Shown here: positions 23,123 to 31,604 of the stretch, piece after piece | How the letters are laid out: each line of letters opens with the position of its first letter | Numbering within the stretch: position 1 is the stretch's first letter | Origin: Nocardia carnea | Lineage (GTDB): Bacteria > Actinomycetota > Actinomycetes > Mycobacteriales > Mycobacteriaceae | Assembly (NCBI RefSeq): GCF_029868855.1 | Contig: NZ_JARWOV010000195.1 | Location: forward strand, 1-49,850 | Length of the DNA: 49,850 bases | Direction of reading: 5' to 3' | Notes under the pieces: generated by a model | What the model was told of the DNA's origin: nothing | What the model saw: the letters and a program-made list of their open reading frames with translations, nothing else | Databases searched by the model: none | Translations under genes and position numbers: made by a program

Positions 23123-24442
23123 TCAGCGCGCGGGCACCGCGAGTGGTTCGCGGAGGTCTTGACCGCGAGTCTCCCGAATGCGGTAGATGGAGACGATCGT
23201 GACCACGCCGCAGCACATCGCGAGGACGATCAGCGGAACGCTGCTCGGCCCACTCGCCAACAGCGTGCTTGCGATGAGCGGCGTGAAACCGCCGCCGATC
23301 AGTGCCGCCAGCTGGTAGCCCATGGACGCCCCGGTATAGCGGACCGTGGTACCGAACATCTCCGACAGCAATGCACCCAGCGGAGCGAACATCGCCGACT
23401 GGATCAATTGGCCCAGCATCATGGCGGTGATCAGCAGCGGGACCGAACCACTGTCGACGAGCGCGTACATCGGCCAAGCCAGCACCACGATGGCGATCGC
23501 TCCGGACAGCACGACGGGCCGGCGGCCGATGCGATCGGACAGCGCGGAAAACAGCGGAATGGCGATGAGTGCTGTGGTCGACACGAACAGCAGACCGGTG
23601 ACGGCGCTCGATCGGTGGTAGCCGATCGAGGTGGCGTAGCTGATCATGTACGTACTGATCAGTGCCGTCAGTGCGAAGGGGCCGATACCGACACCGCAGG
23701 CCAGCAGCAGGTTTCCCGGCCGGCGCAGGACCGACAGGAGTGGGATCTGCGGTTTGCGGGTTGTCTCCTCGGCCTCGCGGAACACCGGACTCTCGGCAAC
23801 GCCGATTCGGATGTACAGACCGGCCGCTAGCAGAATGATGCTGGCCAGGAACGGGATTCGCCAGCCCCACGACATGAGATCGTCCTCGGGAAGCATTGCG
23901 ACCACGGCCACGACGGCAGTCGAGAGCAACGAGCCGATGGGAGAGCCCATCTGCATGACGCCGTTCCAGAAGCCACGTTTGGACGGATCCGCGTGCTCGG
24001 TCACCATCAGAGTGGCCCCGCCCCATTCGCCGCCGATCGCGACGCCCTGGACGACGCGCAGCAGCACCAGCAGCACGGGGGCGACGATGCCGACGACCTG
24101 GTAGGTGGGCAGCACGCCGATGAGGAAGCTGGCCGCGCCCATCATCGCCATGGTCAGGACGAGCATGTTCTTGCGGCCGAGCCGGTCGCCGAAGTGCCCG
24201 AATACGATGCCGCCGATCGGGCGGGCCACATAGCCGGCGGCAAGTGTGCCGAACGCGGCGATCGTGCCCAGCGCAGGGTTGGATTCCGGGAAGAATACCT
24301 TGTTGAAGACCAGCGCGGTCATGGTGCTGTAGAGCAGGAAATCGTAGTACTCGATAGCGGTACCGAGCAGGCTGGAGGCCGCGACCCTGCGCAGCTGCGC
24401 TGGGTTGGTGGAAACGGATTCCGGACCGGGTGCCGAACTCAT
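23123..24442 (-). CDS. MHS-family major facilitator transporter (metabolite:H+ symporter)
   Basis: A 439-aa 12-helix permease of the metabolite:H+ symporter group (ShiA/ProP/KgtP relatives). The first helix carries the family signature GTAIEYYDFLLYS. The loop 2-3 motif is GHFGDRLGRKNML and the repeat in the second half is SALSDRIGRRPVVL. It probably imports a carboxylate or a related pathway substrate across the cytoplasmic membrane. A related but broken transporter lies at 42872-44201. AAGGA precedes the ATG. It is divergent from the HsaA-like gene at 24681, and the 238-base region between holds one STGA dyad. Confidence 0.92.
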   Translation of the reverse strand: MSSAPGPESVSTNPAQLRRVAASSLLGTAIEYYDFLLYSTMTALVFNKVFFPESNPALGTIAAFGTLAAGYVARPIGGIVFGHFGDRLGRKNMLVLTMAMMGAASFLIGVLPTYQVVGIVAPVLLVLLRVVQGVAIGGEWGGATLMVTEHADPSKRGFWNGVMQMGSPIGSLLSTAVVAVVAMLPEDDLMSWGWRIPFLASIILLAAGLYIRIGVAESPVFREAEETTRKPQIPLLSVLRRPGNLLLACGVGIGPFALTALISTYMISYATSIGYHRSSAVTGLLFVSTTALIAIPLFSALSDRIGRRPVVLSGAIAIVVLAWPMYALVDSGSVPLLITAMMLGQLIQSAMFAPLGALLSEMFGTTVRYTGASMGYQLAALIGGGFTPLIASTLLASGPSSVPLIVLAMCCGVVTIVSIYRIRETRGQDLREPLAVPAR

Positions 24443-24511
24443 GAAGGGTCCTTCCTCGGAAGTGTTCAGAGCCTCATCCTGAACGGTGGATTCACAGGCG
24501 TCTGCGTCCCT

Positions 24512-24526
24512 TCCTGGTCAGTGGAA
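24512..24526. promoter_or_regulatory. STGA dyad operator candidate 7
   Basis: On the minus strand TTCCA-CTGAC-CAGGA, 69 bases before the transporter start and 154 bases before the HsaA-like gene; one mismatch in the right half. Confidence 0.45.
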
Positions 24527-24680
24527 TTCGCGTTCGGCCGCAGCGGGCGCTCCCGTTTCCGGCAACGTTCCGGTGGTTGAGATTTTCGCGCTCCTGTCGT
24601 GGTCTGCGGGCTTACCGTCATCGGCACAGGTACCGGGGCGGAAAACGTGGCACGTCATTGCCAGAGGATCAGGAGAACAG

Positions 24681-25847
24681 ATGAGCAACGAGATACTGGA
24701 TCGGGTCCGGCCACTGCTGCCTGCGATCCGGGAGCGCGCCGCCGACGCCGACAGGCAGCGGCGGATACCCGCGGAGACGATTCGCGAACTGCGGGACGCC
24801 GGGGTCTTCAAACTGCTGCAGCCCAAGCGGTACGGCGGATACGAGCGCAATCCCGCGGACCTGTACGCCGTAGTGCGGGAGGTGGCCGCGGCCTGCCCGT
24901 CGACCGGCTGGGTGACCTCCGTAATCGGCGTCCATCCGTGGCAGATCTCGCTGTTCGATGAAGCCGCCCAGGATGATGTGTGGAAGGAAACGCCGGAGGT
25001 GCTGGTGTCGTCATCCTATGCACCCACCGGGACACTCACCGAGGTCGAGGGTGGTTACCGGCTGACCGGCCGGTGGAGCTTCTCCAGTGGCAGCGACCAT
25101 TGCCAATGGGTACTGCTCGGCACGCTGTGCCCGGGCAAGAACGGCGCGCCCCCGGAATACCTCACCGCGCTGGTACCGCGTACGGACTATACGGTCGAGG
25201 ACGTCTGGAATGTCGTCGGCCTTTCCGGCACCGGTAGCAACGATATCGTCATCGACGACGCTTTCGTCCCCGCCCACCGCGCCTACAGTTCGCTGGAGCA
25301 GAATGAGCTGTGGGGCCCGGGCCAAAAGGTCAATACCGCTCCGATCTACAAGATGCCGTTCGGGATGGTTTTCTCCTACGCGATCACCAACGCCATTGTC
25401 GGCTGTGCCGAGGGAGCGTATTCCGCGCACGTCGAGCGGATGAAGGAACGGGTGCGCCTCTCGTACGGTGGACAGAAAGTGGCCGCCGATCCGTTCGCGC
25501 ATGTCCGGGTCGCCCGGGCCGCCGGCGAGATCGAGGCCGCCGCGTTGACCCTGGATCACAACGTCGCCGAACAGACCCGGTACGTCGAAGCGGGGGAGGA
25601 GATACCCGAGCGGTTGCGGTTGCGCGCCCGCCGTGATCAGGTGCTGGGCACCGAACGCTCACTGCACGCGATCGAGATGCTGTTCGAGAATTCCGGCGGG
25701 CATTCGATCAAACGGGACAACCCCATAGAACGGCATTGGCGCGACGCGCACGCCGGCAGTGTGCACGTGATCAACGATGTCGAACGCGCGCTGGCGATGT
25801 ACGGTCGCGGGGAGTTCGGGGTACCGATCGACGAGGGTATGTACTGA
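24681..25847 (+). CDS. HsaA-like flavin-dependent monooxygenase, oxygenase component (complete copy)
   Basis: A 388-aa acyl-CoA-dehydrogenase-fold flavin monooxygenase, close in length to HsaA (394 aa). Residues 1-120 form the helical N-terminal domain (LLPAIRERAADADRQRRIPAETIRELRDAGVFKLLQPKRYGG), 121-230 the beta domain (GRWSFSSGSDHCQW, NVVGLSGTGSND), and the rest the four-helix C-terminal domain ending DNPIERHWRDAHAG. It uses FMNH2 from a reductase and hydroxylates a phenol or similar ring. AGGAGA lies 4-9 bases before the ATG. It is followed, two bases after its stop, by a VOC protein. It is paralogous to the partial gene at 2-805, so two substrates or two steps may be served. Confidence 0.88.
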   Translation: MSNEILDRVRPLLPAIRERAADADRQRRIPAETIRELRDAGVFKLLQPKRYGGYERNPADLYAVVREVAAACPSTGWVTSVIGVHPWQISLFDEAAQDDVWKETPEVLVSSSYAPTGTLTEVEGGYRLTGRWSFSSGSDHCQWVLLGTLCPGKNGAPPEYLTALVPRTDYTVEDVWNVVGLSGTGSNDIVIDDAFVPAHRAYSSLEQNELWGPGQKVNTAPIYKMPFGMVFSYAITNAIVGCAEGAYSAHVERMKERVRLSYGGQKVAADPFAHVRVARAAGEIEAAALTLDHNVAEQTRYVEAGEEIPERLRLRARRDQVLGTERSLHAIEMLFENSGGHSIKRDNPIERHWRDAHAGSVHVINDVERALAMYGRGEFGVPIDEGMY

Positions 25848-25849
25848 TC

Positions 25850-26314
25850 GTGTTCTATGACCTGGCCCAACTCCATCATGTCGGTCTCGTGGTCGACGAC
25901 CTGGAAGAATCGGCCACGACACTGCGTGAACTGTACGGGGTGGACGTGGCACTCTTCGCGGAGGCGCACTACTCCTGCGTGATCGACGGCGTCCAGTACG
26001 ACACTGTCCAGCGCATGGGCTTGTCCGCGGGACCGCCATTCGTGGAACTGATACGTACGGTTCCGGATTCACCGGTGTGGCAGCCGTGCCCGGGCATTCA
26101 CCACCTGGGCTTCGTCGTCGAAGATCTCGTGTCCGCCTCGGCGGAGCTGACCGCGCGCGGGGCGCCGTTGTGGATGTCCGGTGGTCGCGCCGGGGTGTCT
26201 CCGGGAAGTGCCGTCTACCATCGGGATCCGCTCGGACAGGTGATCGAATTGCTCGACCCGTCGACCGCGGAGCGTCTGGCCGCGCGGCGAGCGACCGCGG
26301 AAACGGGCCCTTAG
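25850..26314 (+). CDS. VOC-superfamily protein (glyoxalase/epimerase-like)
   Basis: A 154-aa vicinal-oxygen-chelate protein with two beta-alpha-beta-beta-beta modules. The likely metal ligands are His in LHHVGLVVDD, Glu in FVELIRT, His in IHHLGFVVEDL and Glu in VIELLDP, the layout of methylmalonyl-CoA epimerase and glyoxalase I. The GTG start at 25850 is two bases after the HsaA-like stop, with GAGGG upstream, so both are co-translated. It is much shorter than the extradiol dioxygenase at 831 and probably is an isomerase, lyase or single-module dioxygenase; the reaction is not determinable. Confidence 0.8.
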   Translation: MFYDLAQLHHVGLVVDDLEESATTLRELYGVDVALFAEAHYSCVIDGVQYDTVQRMGLSAGPPFVELIRTVPDSPVWQPCPGIHHLGFVVEDLVSASAELTARGAPLWMSGGRAGVSPGSAVYHRDPLGQVIELLDPSTAERLAARRATAETGP

Positions 26315-26474
26315 CGCCGCGGCGATCAGCGGCTTTCGCCCCGTGAGCGCCAGGGAGGTCACGGCCGACGGGGCAGCGTGTGTATCGAAAATGCCGGGGC
26401 CCCGTTGTTTTCGTTCAGGAAGCGGCGAGCCCTTTCGACGTAGCTGCCCCTCGGCACCAGTGTCCCGCGTCAGC

Positions 26475-26489
26475 TTCCACTGGATGGAA
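26475..26489. promoter_or_regulatory. STGA dyad operator candidate 8
   Basis: TTCCA-CTGGA-TGGAA, a perfect dyad with 5-base arms, 69 bases before the SDR ATG at 26559. It is one of the most symmetric members of the set. Confidence 0.55.
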
Positions 26490-26558
26490 ATTCACGGTGA
26501 CGGAGTGTTATTGCCGTCGGACACTCGGCGGGGGTCTCCGTGAAAGAAGGCAAACCGT

Positions 26559-27305
26559 ATGCGGGAAAACGAAAAGAACCTGTTCGATCTCAGTGGGAAG
26601 GCTGTCCTCATTACCGGGGCGGCGCATGGGCAGGGCGCCGCGCACGCACGGCAGTTGTCGGCCCTCGGCGCGGCGGTGATACTCGGCGATCTCGACACGG
26701 CGGCACTCGCGAGTACCGCGGATGCTCTTCTCGGACCTCATTTATCAGTCGAGCTGGACGTTCGTGACGCCGGGGCGTGGCGTACGGCCGTGGACGTGGC
26801 GGTGAGTCGGTTCGGGCGAATCGACGTGCTGGTCAACAATGCCGGGGTTCTTCGTAAGGGGCCGTTGTCGGAGTTGTCCGAGGCCGACCTCCGGTTGGTC
26901 CTGGACGTCGATCTGATCGGGGCAGTGCTGGGCATGCAGGCCGTGCTGCCCGCGATGGGGGCCGGTGGCTCCATCGTCAATATTGCTTCAACAGCGGGGT
27001 TGAGAGGATACGCGGAGGGCCCGGCATATGCCGCGGCGAAATGGGGATTGCGTGGCGTGACTCGTTCGGTCGCGAAAGAACTGGGCGACCGCGGGATTCG
27101 GGTGAACACCATATGCCCCGGCGCGATCGACACGGCGATGGTGTCGGAGGAGACGCGCAGCGGGAGGGGGGCGGTCGAGCGATTGCCGATTGCCCGGGTG
27201 GGGCGGCCCGAGGAAGTCTCCACCCTGGTCTCCTATCTCGTCAGTGACGCCAGTGCCTACTGCACGGGACAGGACTTCGTGATCGACGGCGGACAAACGG
27301 CGTAG
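26559..27305 (+). CDS. Short-chain dehydrogenase/reductase (hydroxysteroid-dehydrogenase-like)
   Basis: A 248-aa classical SDR with TGAAHGQG, NNAG, Ser in NIASTAG and Y-x3-K in AYAAAKWG, ending GQDFVIDGG. The TGAAHGQG motif and overall layout resemble 3-alpha/20-beta-hydroxysteroid dehydrogenase (FabG3-type) proteins. AAAGAAGG lies upstream of the ATG. It has its own upstream region of 244 bases with an STGA dyad, and is followed by the second IclR gene. A role in oxidising a secondary alcohol of a polycyclic substrate is likely but inferred. Confidence 0.88.
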   Translation: MRENEKNLFDLSGKAVLITGAAHGQGAAHARQLSALGAAVILGDLDTAALASTADALLGPHLSVELDVRDAGAWRTAVDVAVSRFGRIDVLVNNAGVLRKGPLSELSEADLRLVLDVDLIGAVLGMQAVLPAMGAGGSIVNIASTAGLRGYAEGPAYAAAKWGLRGVTRSVAKELGDRGIRVNTICPGAIDTAMVSEETRSGRGAVERLPIARVGRPEEVSTLVSYLVSDASAYCTGQDFVIDGGQTA

Positions 27306-27424
27306 TCCGCTGCTCCGCTGCAGGCTGTGAGCTGCTTTACAGCCACGTCATACTGTGGTTACACTCACACCTGTCTTAATCTGACAGATAGACAGAAGCT
27401 GACTTTGTTCGGCTGGAGGTATGC
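27306..27424. promoter_or_regulatory. Intergenic region before IclR copy 2 with several dyads
   Basis: Contains GCTGTGA-GCTGCT-TTACAGC (27324-27343, 6 of 7 pairs), TGTG-N8-CACA (27354-27369) and three CTGTC/GACAG half-sites (27371, 27383, 27391). The first, 19 bases past the SDR stop, could be its terminator; the CTGTC/GACAG series, about 30-50 bases before the IclR ATG, is a possible autoregulatory operator. No STGA dyad is seen here. Confidence 0.4.
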
Positions 27425-28285
27425 ATGACAACGGCGCGGATCGGCGAGACCCCCACAGCGATGATCGACCGGGTGGCGTCGATACTCGAATCCTTCGTCG
27501 GGCAGCGGCCCCTGACATTGGCGCAGGTGGCGCGTTGTTCGGGGCTGCCGAGGTCGTCGGCGCATCGCATTCTGCAACGCCTCGTCGAGCTCGGCTGGGT
27601 AGAACGCAACGAGTTCAAGTACGCGCTGGGGCACCGTATGTTCGAATTGGGTACGCAGTTCACCCGGCAGCGCAGCGTCCACCGGGCGGCTTTACCTGTG
27701 ATGACCGAACTGCATCGCAGAACCGGCCTCACCGCTCATCTGAGCATGCTGACCGGTGCGGAGATCCTGCACCTCGAACGCGTCGGTGTTTGGCCGGGAG
27801 ATACCGGTGAATGGGGTGTCGGCGCACGGCAGCCCGTGGCCCGCACCGCTGCGGGCCGGTCGTTACTGGCAGCCATCCCCAAGGGAGAATGGCCTGAGAT
27901 CGTATTCGGCGCGGCTCCCACTTGTTATACCGTGCGCTCGACCGTCCAACTCGACCGCGATCTGGCCAGAATCCGCGATCGCGGCGGTGTTGCGGTCGAC
28001 GCGCAAGGTTGCGCGCTGGGAGTGACCGTGGTGGCGTCGCCGATCGCTATCGGAGAGGGCGGGCACTTCGCCCTGTCGTTGTGCGGCCCGACTAAATCCA
28101 TCCGGACCGAGGTGGTGATCTCCGACGTCCGGCGAGCAGCCGCGGCCGTATGGCGCCAGGCCTCAGGCGTACCGCCACTGCGTGCGCGCACCGCCGACGA
28201 AGGGTGGTCCTCCGCGCCCTTCGCACGGGTATCGCGGCCCGTCGGCTCGGCATGGTCATCGGACTCCGCGCCGCTGGTCGGGTGA
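27425..28285 (+). CDS. IclR-family transcriptional regulator, copy 2
   Basis: A 286-aa regulator with the N-terminal winged HTH (LTLAQVARCSGLPRSSAHRILQRLVELGWV) and the C-terminal GAF-like effector domain (RTGLTAHLSMLTGAEILHLERVG, ARTAAGRSLLAAI, GCALGVTVVASPIAI). It shares the recognition-helix text GLPRSSAHR with the IclR at 12873 and may recognise a related site. GGAGG at 27415-27419 selects the ATG at 27425 over the one at 27421. The C-terminal 35 residues (after GVPPLRARTAD) are a Ser/Pro-rich tail not typical for the family. It is not followed by a co-directional gene; the ABC importer operon converges on it. Confidence 0.9.
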   Translation: MTTARIGETPTAMIDRVASILESFVGQRPLTLAQVARCSGLPRSSAHRILQRLVELGWVERNEFKYALGHRMFELGTQFTRQRSVHRAALPVMTELHRRTGLTAHLSMLTGAEILHLERVGVWPGDTGEWGVGARQPVARTAAGRSLLAAIPKGEWPEIVFGAAPTCYTVRSTVQLDRDLARIRDRGGVAVDAQGCALGVTVVASPIAIGEGGHFALSLCGPTKSIRTEVVISDVRRAAAAVWRQASGVPPLRARTADEGWSSAPFARVSRPVGSAWSSDSAPLVG

Positions 28286-28462
28286 CCGGAGAGCCCTGCT
28301 GTCCTGTTGGCTCAGCACACTGCCCGATGGGTCGGCCCTGCACCCTTTGTGGTCGGTCCCGGCTTCAGAACTTGTGATGATTCTGGCTCGCCGCGCGGAC
28401 CGTGCCCGCCGCCAGAGGGGCGGACGGCCGACGTTCCACCTGGCGGTGCATAACGCCGACCG

Positions 28463-28500
28463 ACCCTGCCACGACTAAGCGATATTCACCGAGGCAGGGT
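28463..28500. terminator. Inverted repeat between IclR copy 2 and the ABC operon
   Basis: ACCCTGCC (28463-28470) and GGCAGGGT (28493-28500), a perfect 8-bp stem with a 22-base loop in the 250-base gap between convergent units. The long loop makes it a weak terminator candidate; the rest of the gap shows nothing recognisable. Confidence 0.35.
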
Positions 28501-28535
28501 GTCCGTGTGGCCACGACGGTGGGCTCGAGCTGCCC

Positions 28536-29567
28536 CTAGCCCTGTGCTGTGACCGCAGACTCTGTGGCCTTGGGCGGTTCCGTCGGGAAATGGCATGCGA
28601 CGTAGTGCCCCGGACCTGTTTCGCGAATCTCCGGTTCGGCCTCGGCGCACAGCGTGGTGGCCCGCGGGCAGCGAGTCCGGAACCTGCAGCCCGAAGGGGG
28701 GTCGTGGGGGGAGGGGAGGTCGCCGGACAGTGTGAGCGTGCTCGGCGCGACCTGGGGGTCGGGTTCGGGTACCGCAGACAGCAGCGCGGCAGTGTATGGG
28801 TGCGCTGGTTGTGCGTAGAGTGAATCGGGCGGGGCGATCTCGCAGATCTTGCCGAGATACATGACAACCACTCGATCGCTGATGTTCTTGACCACAGCGA
28901 GGTCGTGGGCGATGAAAAGCAGTGTGAGGTCGTAGCGATCCTTCATATCCTCGAGCAGGTTGAGAATCTGAGCCTGGACGGAGACGTCGAGGGCCGATAC
29001 CGGCTCATCGCAGATCACCACTTCGGGTTCGACGACCATCGCGCGGGCAATGGAGATCCGTTGGCACTGCCCGCCGGAGAACTCGTGTGGCCGCCGGTCC
29101 GCCGCGGATTTCGGGTCGAGGCCGACCGCATCGAGAATGGCCTCGACCCGCGCGGCGCGCTGGGCGCTGCTGTACCCGCGGGCGATTTCCAAACCCTCGG
29201 CCACGATGTGGCGGACCTTGCGCAACGGATTCAACGATGAGATCGGATCCTGGAAGATCATCTGGATCGGCCGGCGGACCGAGCGCAGTTTCCGAGCCGA
29301 TTTCGTGGTGAGATCATCGCCTTTGAAAAGCACCTGACCTGAGGTGGGCGGTGGGAGCTGCATGATCGCCTTGGCGAGTGTGGACTTCCCGCATCCGGAT
29401 TCACCGACGAGGCCGAGTGTTTCCCCACGGCGGATGTCCAGGCTCACATCCGATACGGCGTGCACCTTCCCCGAGTGGGCTGTGTCGTACTCGACCACGA
29501 GGTTTTGGACGCTGAGCACCACATCGGTGTCGTCCGGGCGCAGGTGGGCAGTTCCGGTTCCGGCCAT
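28536..29567 (-). CDS. ABC transporter ATP-binding protein, OppF/DppF type
   Basis: A 343-aa ATPase: Walker A GESGCGKST, Q-loop IFQDP, signature FSGGQCQR, Walker B VVICDEP, D-loop SALD, H-loop IAHD, and the C-terminal oligopeptide-transporter domain with its cysteines (GCRFRTRC ... C). It energises the importer encoded upstream in the same operon. The ATG lies one base beyond the stop of the OppD-type gene (TGA-t-ATG), so they are coupled. It is the last gene of the leftward five-gene operon. Confidence 0.94.
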   Translation of the reverse strand: MAGTGTAHLRPDDTDVVLSVQNLVVEYDTAHSGKVHAVSDVSLDIRRGETLGLVGESGCGKSTLAKAIMQLPPPTSGQVLFKGDDLTTKSARKLRSVRRPIQMIFQDPISSLNPLRKVRHIVAEGLEIARGYSSAQRAARVEAILDAVGLDPKSAADRRPHEFSGGQCQRISIARAMVVEPEVVICDEPVSALDVSVQAQILNLLEDMKDRYDLTLLFIAHDLAVVKNISDRVVVMYLGKICEIAPPDSLYAQPAHPYTAALLSAVPEPDPQVAPSTLTLSGDLPSPHDPPSGCRFRTRCPRATTLCAEAEPEIRETGPGHYVACHFPTEPPKATESAVTAQG

Positions 29568-29568
29568 A

Positions 29569-30702
29569 TCAGAGCACACTCCTCGGATCCAGGGGAAGTC
29601 CGGCAGCGGAGGCGCCCGCTGCCGTATTCGTCGCCAGGGCTGCGTCGCCTTCGGAAGTGCCTGCCGGATAGAAACAGGCGAAGCGGTGCCGTGGCCCATC
29701 GTCCGGAGTGGCGGTCAGATGGGGCGATTCGGTCAGGCATCGTGACCGGGCGTATCGGCAGCGCGGTGCGAACGCACAACCGGGTGGCGGATCGATGATG
29801 GTGGGCGGTCTGCCGGGGATAGCCTCCAGCCTGGTGTGGCTGGGGTCGGCGAGGCGAGGAATGGATCGAAGCAGTGCCTGCGTGTAGGGGTGCCGGGTGG
29901 CCCGGAACAATTCCTCCGTCGGTGCCTGTTCGACGACCCGGCCCGCGTACATCACGGCGATCTCATCGGTGCGGCCGGCCACTACGCCGAGATCGTGAGT
30001 GATGAGCACCATCGCCATCTCGTTCTCCCGCTGGAGCCGGGCCAACAGCGTCAGGATCTGGTGTTGCACCGTCACATCGAGCGCGGTGGTGGGTTCGTCG
30101 GCGATCAGTAGCCGAGGGGAGCACGCGAGGGCCAGCGCGATCACCACGCGTTGCCGCATACCGCCGGACAGATTGTGGGGGTACTGGTAGAGCCGTTTCC
30201 GCGCGTCCGGGATCCCTACCGAGGTGAGTAGCTCCTCTGCGCGCCGCGCCGCGTCGGCTCGCGACAGCGGGAAATGGCGGCGCAGAGTTTCGGTGAGCTG
30301 AGCACCGATGGTGAGAACTGGGGTCAATGAGGTCATGGGGTCCTGGAACACCATTGCGATCCGGGAACCCCAGAGAGCACGCGCTTCCGCACGATCGAGA
30401 GCGGCAGTATCTCGGCCCTCGATCTCGATCCGGGAAGCGGGACGAATGGTGCTGTTGCGCGGGAGAATATTCATCACCGTGCGCGCAAGCACCGATTTAC
30501 CAGAACCGGATTCGCCGACGATGCCGAGCGTGGTGCCCGGTGCGACCGTCAGATCGACTCCGTCGACCGCGCGGACCATACCGCGCGGGGTGTCGAACCA
30601 TACCCGCAGGTCAGCGACGGTGAGTGCGGATGGAGATGAGGGACTGAATGCCTCCGGTGCGGCTGAAACAGTGTGAGCCTCAACCTTGTCAAGAGATGTC
30701 AC
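29569..30702 (-). CDS. ABC transporter ATP-binding protein, OppD/DppD type
   Basis: A 377-aa ATPase: Walker A GESGSGKSV, Q-loop VFQDP, signature LSGGMRQR, Walker B LLIADEP, D-loop TTALD, H-loop ITHD, and the C-terminal Opp domain with Cys residues (GCAFAPRCRYARSRC ... C). The first 28 residues and the last 25 are low-complexity Ala/Ser/Thr-rich extensions. GTG start; its first bases overlap the permease stop (GTGA). It pairs with the OppF-type protein. Confidence 0.94.
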   Translation of the reverse strand: MTSLDKVEAHTVSAAPEAFSPSSPSALTVADLRVWFDTPRGMVRAVDGVDLTVAPGTTLGIVGESGSGKSVLARTVMNILPRNSTIRPASRIEIEGRDTAALDRAEARALWGSRIAMVFQDPMTSLTPVLTIGAQLTETLRRHFPLSRADAARRAEELLTSVGIPDARKRLYQYPHNLSGGMRQRVVIALALACSPRLLIADEPTTALDVTVQHQILTLLARLQRENEMAMVLITHDLGVVAGRTDEIAVMYAGRVVEQAPTEELFRATRHPYTQALLRSIPRLADPSHTRLEAIPGRPPTIIDPPPGCAFAPRCRYARSRCLTESPHLTATPDDGPRHRFACFYPAGTSEGDAALATNTAAGASAAGLPLDPRSVL

Positions 30703-31604
30703 AGTGACGACTCCCGTCCGATGCGGTCACGCGTCCAATCGCCGGTCACATTGAGCGAAAGCACGGTGAGGAAGAAAAACGCTCCGGGTACGAGCACGAG
30801 GTAAGGTTCCTCGTACAGGCTTTCCCTGCCGGCCGCTATCATGCCGCCCCAGCTCGGCGCCGGCGGTGGCACACCCAGCCCCAGGAAGCTGAGCGAGCCC
30901 TCCGCTACCACCAGCGATGCCGCGACGACGATCGCAAACGAGAACACCGGAAGCGCGACGTTGGGCAGTATTTCCCGGACGAGAATACGGAACGTACTCG
31001 CACCCAGCGACTTCGAGGCGGTGACGAATTCACGTCCGGCGAACGCAATCGTGTTCGCCCGGGCGATCCGCGCGAAGGTCGGCATCCCGACCAGCGCGAG
31101 CCCGACCACCAAGGTACCGATGCTGGGCTCCATCACCGCTACCAATGCGATGAGCAGAATCAGCGGCGGGAAAGCGAGAACGGTGTTGGTGCCGATATCG
31201 AAGGTCACGTCGACAGTGCGCCGGAAGAAGCCGGCAGCCAACCCGAGGGCGGTCCCCACGGCCAGCGCCAGCAGTGTCGCACCGATCGCCACGGCCAGTG
31301 AGATCTGCGCGCCGTGGACGACCCGGCTCAGAAGATCTCGACCGAGCGGATCGGTACCCAGGATATGCGTGGCCTGCCGGAACGGGGGAATCGAATACTG
31401 ATCGGTGATCTTCGCGGGATCCGGTAGCGGGAGCACCGGCGCCGCCACGGCAGCGAGCGCGATCGCGATGAGCCAGATCCCGCCGGCGATGGCACCGATA
31501 TTGCGGCGCCGCTTACGCCGGGTCGGTGGCCCGGCGGGTTGGTCGGGCGGTGTTTTCGGGTTGGCACGGCCGGGAGCGGCCGGTTTCTCGGTGGTTGTGC
31601 TCAT
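30699..31604 (-). CDS. ABC transporter permease, OppC/DppC type
   Basis: A 301-aa inner-membrane permease. A basic, Pro-rich cytoplasmic N-terminus (residues 1-36) precedes the first membrane helix (IGAIAGGIWLIAIALAAVAA); the family segment HILGTDPLGRDLLSRVVHGAQISL and the EAA-type loop (SKSLGASTFRILVREILPNV) are present. The ATG overlaps the OppB-type stop by 4 bp (ATGA). It forms the translocation pore with the next protein. Confidence 0.93.
   Translation of the reverse strand: MSTTTEKPAAPGRANPKTPPDQPAGPPTRRKRRRNIGAIAGGIWLIAIALAAVAAPVLPLPDPAKITDQYSIPPFRQATHILGTDPLGRDLLSRVVHGAQISLAVAIGATLLALAVGTALGLAAGFFRRTVDVTFDIGTNTVLAFPPLILLIALVAVMEPSIGTLVVGLALVGMPTFARIARANTIAFAGREFVTASKSLGASTFRILVREILPNVALPVFSFAIVVAASLVVAEGSLSFLGLGVPPPAPSWGGMIAAGRESLYEEPYLVLVPGAFFFLTVLSLNVTGDWTRDRIGRESSL

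Noticed and set aside
22980..24026. Minus-strand frame of 348 codons overlapping the MHS transporter
   Set aside because: Arg/Gly-rich translation without hydrophobic helices; it is a frame-shifted reading of the transporter gene.
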